DNA of 6,953 bases from Cryomorphaceae bacterium (GTDB lineage: Bacteria; Bacteroidota; Bacteroidia; Flavobacteriales; Crocinitomicaceae), in NCBI GenBank assembly GCA_002683585.1, contig NYTQ01000160.1, positions 1 through 6,953 on the forward strand, written 5' to 3'. This document shows positions 5,550 to 6,953 of the stretch, in pieces. Under the pieces are notes generated by a model. It was not told the origin of the DNA, searched no databases, and saw only the letters and a list, made by a program, of their open reading frames with translations. Numbering within the stretch: position 1 is the first letter of the stretch; each line of letters starts with the position of its first letter. A program made the translations under genes and the position numbers.

Positions 5550-6218
5550 ATGAAAGAGGGAACTGAATTTAGAAAATATGCAACAAAGCATATGGGTATC
5601 AATAGTACGTTTGTGGACCATTACATTGAGTCTTCACTTACGCCATACATAATCGAGGAGCGTTCATTAAACATGACACAAATGGATGTATTCTCTCGAC
5701 TGATGATGGATCGAATTATATTTTTAGGCACGGGAATCAATGACCAGGTCGCAAACATTATTAATGCTCAGCTTTTGTTTCTCGAGTCCGTAGACGCGAA
5801 AAAAGACATTCAGATTTACCTTAATTCACCGGGCGGTTCAGTTTATGCGGGACTAGGTATATACGATACCATGCAATACATCAGACCGGATGTAGCTACA
5901 ATATGCACCGGAATGGCAGCCTCTATGGGGGCCGTTTTACTTTGTGCAGGTGCAGATGGTAAAAGGAGTGCATTGAAACACTCACGCGTTATGATTCACC
6001 AACCTTTGGGTGGAGCACAAGGACAAGCAAGTGATATTGAAATCACTGCCCGCGAAATTCAGAAGCTGAAAAAAGAGCTTTATGACATTATTGCAACGCA
6101 TTCGAAACAAACCTATGACAAAGTATGGGAGGATTCTGATAGAGACTATTGGATGACAGCACCAGAGGCAAAAGCATATGGTATGGTAGATGAAATTCTA
6201 TTGCGCAACCCGAAATAA
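5550..6218 (+). CDS. clpP: ATP-dependent Clp protease proteolytic subunit ClpP
   Basis: ClpP is the serine peptidase that forms a two-ring, 14-subunit chamber and degrades proteins unfolded by ClpX or another Clp ATPase in the cytoplasm. The 222-residue length is normal for the phylum. The catalytic triad is visible: Ser125 in TGMAASMGAVL, His150 in SRVMIHQPLGG, and Asp199 in DSDRDYWMTAPEAKAYGMVDEIL. Other hallmarks are NSPGGSVYAGLGIYDTMQ (92-109), which forms the oxyanion region, and GGAQGQASDIEITAREI (154-170) at the head of the handle helix. The N-terminal FRKYATKHMGINS and TPYIIEERSLNMTQMDVFSRLMMDRIIFLG segments are typical of Bacteroidota ClpP. The ATG at 5550 lies in an A-rich context without a Shine-Dalgarno sequence. 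clpX begins on the base after the stop, so the two are almost certainly co-transcribed. The trigger factor gene often found upstream is absent here. Confidence 0.97.
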   Translation: MKEGTEFRKYATKHMGINSTFVDHYIESSLTPYIIEERSLNMTQMDVFSRLMMDRIIFLGTGINDQVANIINAQLLFLESVDAKKDIQIYLNSPGGSVYAGLGIYDTMQYIRPDVATICTGMAASMGAVLLCAGADGKRSALKHSRVMIHQPLGGAQGQASDIEITAREIQKLKKELYDIIATHSKQTYDKVWEDSDRDYWMTAPEAKAYGMVDEILLRNPK

Positions 6219-6953
6219 ATGGCGACCCAAAAAACATCTTGTTCATTTTGTGGTCTTCCGAGAGAAGAAGTGAAAATCTTAATTGCTGGTGTTACAGGTC
6301 ACATTTGTGAAAACTGTGCAAAACAAGCAAATCAGATTGTAGCAGAAGAATTTTCTAATTCAAACGAAAAATCAGTGAGCACGAAGAAGAAACTTGATGT
6401 TAAGTTCCCAAAAGAGATAAAAGCAGAGCTAGATGAATATGTCATTGGGCAAGATGAGGCGAAAAAAGTACTCTCTGTTGCTGTTTACAACCACTACAAA
6501 AGATTAAATGCTGATACTTCAGATGAAATTGAAATTGAGAAGTCGAATGTAGTTTTAGTTGGTCGAACCGGAACTGGAAAAACACTACTTGCGAAAACAA
6601 TTGCAAAGCTACTCAATGTTCCATTTTGTATTGCAGATGCTACGGTTCTCACTCAAGCGGGATATGTTGGCGAAGATGTTGAGAGTGTACTTTCTCGCCT
6701 GCTACAGGTGGCTGACTATGATGTAGAGGCTGCTGAAAAAGGGATTGTTTTTATCGATGAAATTGATAAAATTGCACGTAAGGATGATAACCCTTCTATA
6801 ACGCGAGATGTTTCTGGAGAAGGGGTTCAACAAGCACTGCTAAAGCTACTTGAAGGGTCCGAAATAAATGTCCCGCCGCAAGGAGGAAGAAAGCATCCTG
6901 AACAAAAAATGATTCAAGTGAATACAAAAGGAATACTTTTTATTTGTGGTGGA
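6219..6953 (+). CDS. clpX: ATP-dependent Clp protease ATP-binding subunit ClpX, 3' end missing
   Basis: The first 245 codons are present and the frame is open to the window edge; full-length ClpX is usually a little over 400 residues. ClpX is the hexameric AAA+ unfoldase that recognises tagged substrates and feeds them to ClpP. An N-terminal zinc-binding domain has Cys8-x2-Cys11 and Cys30-x2-Cys33. A charged linker follows, then the AAA+ module: [26 protein letters not shown] (71-96), Walker A GRTGTGKT (115-122), the GYVG pore loop (148-151), Walker B IVFIDE (176-181), [20 protein letters not shown] (194-213) and [12 protein letters not shown] (218-229). Position 2 of Walker A is Arg where E. 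coli has Pro; this site varies in Bacteroidota and does not affect the GxTGxGKT core. The start ATG follows the clpP TAA with no intervening base, supporting coupled expression. Confidence 0.97.
   Translation, partial: MATQKTSCSFCGLPREEVKILIAGVTGHICENCAKQANQIVAEEFSNSNEKSVSTKKKLDVKFPKEIKAELDEYVIGQDEAKKVLSVAVYNHYKRLNADTSDEIEIEKSNVVLVGRTGTGKTLLAKTIAKLLNVPFCIADATVLTQAGYVGEDVESVLSRLLQVADYDVEAAEKGIVFIDEIDKIARKDDNPSITRDVSGEGVQQALLKLLEGSEINVPPQGGRKHPEQKMIQVNTKGILFICGG

Noticed and set aside
6561..6584. ClpX Walker A with Arg in place of Pro (GRTGTGKT)
   Set aside because: The catalytic GxTGxGKT core is intact and this position varies among Bacteroidota ClpX proteins, so it is not evidence of inactivity.

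Overview
The window reads as a chromosomal stretch of a Bacteroidota bacterium, most likely a gliding-type (Flavobacteriales-like) lineage. The reasons are gldE and gldD directly behind ssb, lipoproteins with Bacteroidota-style signal peptides, a clear TTG-N19-TAnnTTTG promoter in place of a classical -35/-10, starts that mostly lack Shine-Dalgarno sequences, and AT-rich base use. No phage, insertion sequence, CRISPR array, tRNA or rRNA was seen.

Left block (1-2686, + strand): a tight run of four genes, ssb (5' end cut by the window edge), gldE, gldD and folK. Each overlaps the next (1, 8 and 16 bases), so they are probably one transcript with coupled translation. ssb coats single-stranded DNA. 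GldE (membrane protein with CBS and CorC/HlyC domains) and GldD (lipoprotein) belong to the gliding/type IX secretion gene set. FolK makes the activated pterin for folate synthesis. gldD contains a perfect 10-bp hairpin. folK looks slightly short at its C-terminus, and the -1 frame there offers a family-like tail.

Middle block (2687-5474): a recognisable Bacteroidota promoter, with a 7-3-7 inverted repeat running into its -7 element, drives a monocistronic gene for a 573-residue lipoprotein. That protein has a beta-rich N-terminus, an OmpA-like segment and C-terminal TPR-like repeats; its function is unknown. A strong terminator follows. A convergent minus-strand gene for a MurG-like (GT-B) glycosyltransferase ends inside that same hairpin, and its last codons are made of terminator sequence.

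Right block (5475-6953, + strand): a 75-bp divergent spacer, then clpP and clpX (3' end cut by the window edge) with no gap between them, encoding the ClpXP protease. The catalytic triad, zinc finger, Walker motifs and pore loop are all visible.

I did not find a convincing undescribed multi-gene system here. The items most worth a second look are the 573-residue lipoprotein with its promoter palindrome, the glycosyltransferase/terminator overlap with apparent C-terminal erosion, the gldD hairpin, and the folK C-terminal frame question.
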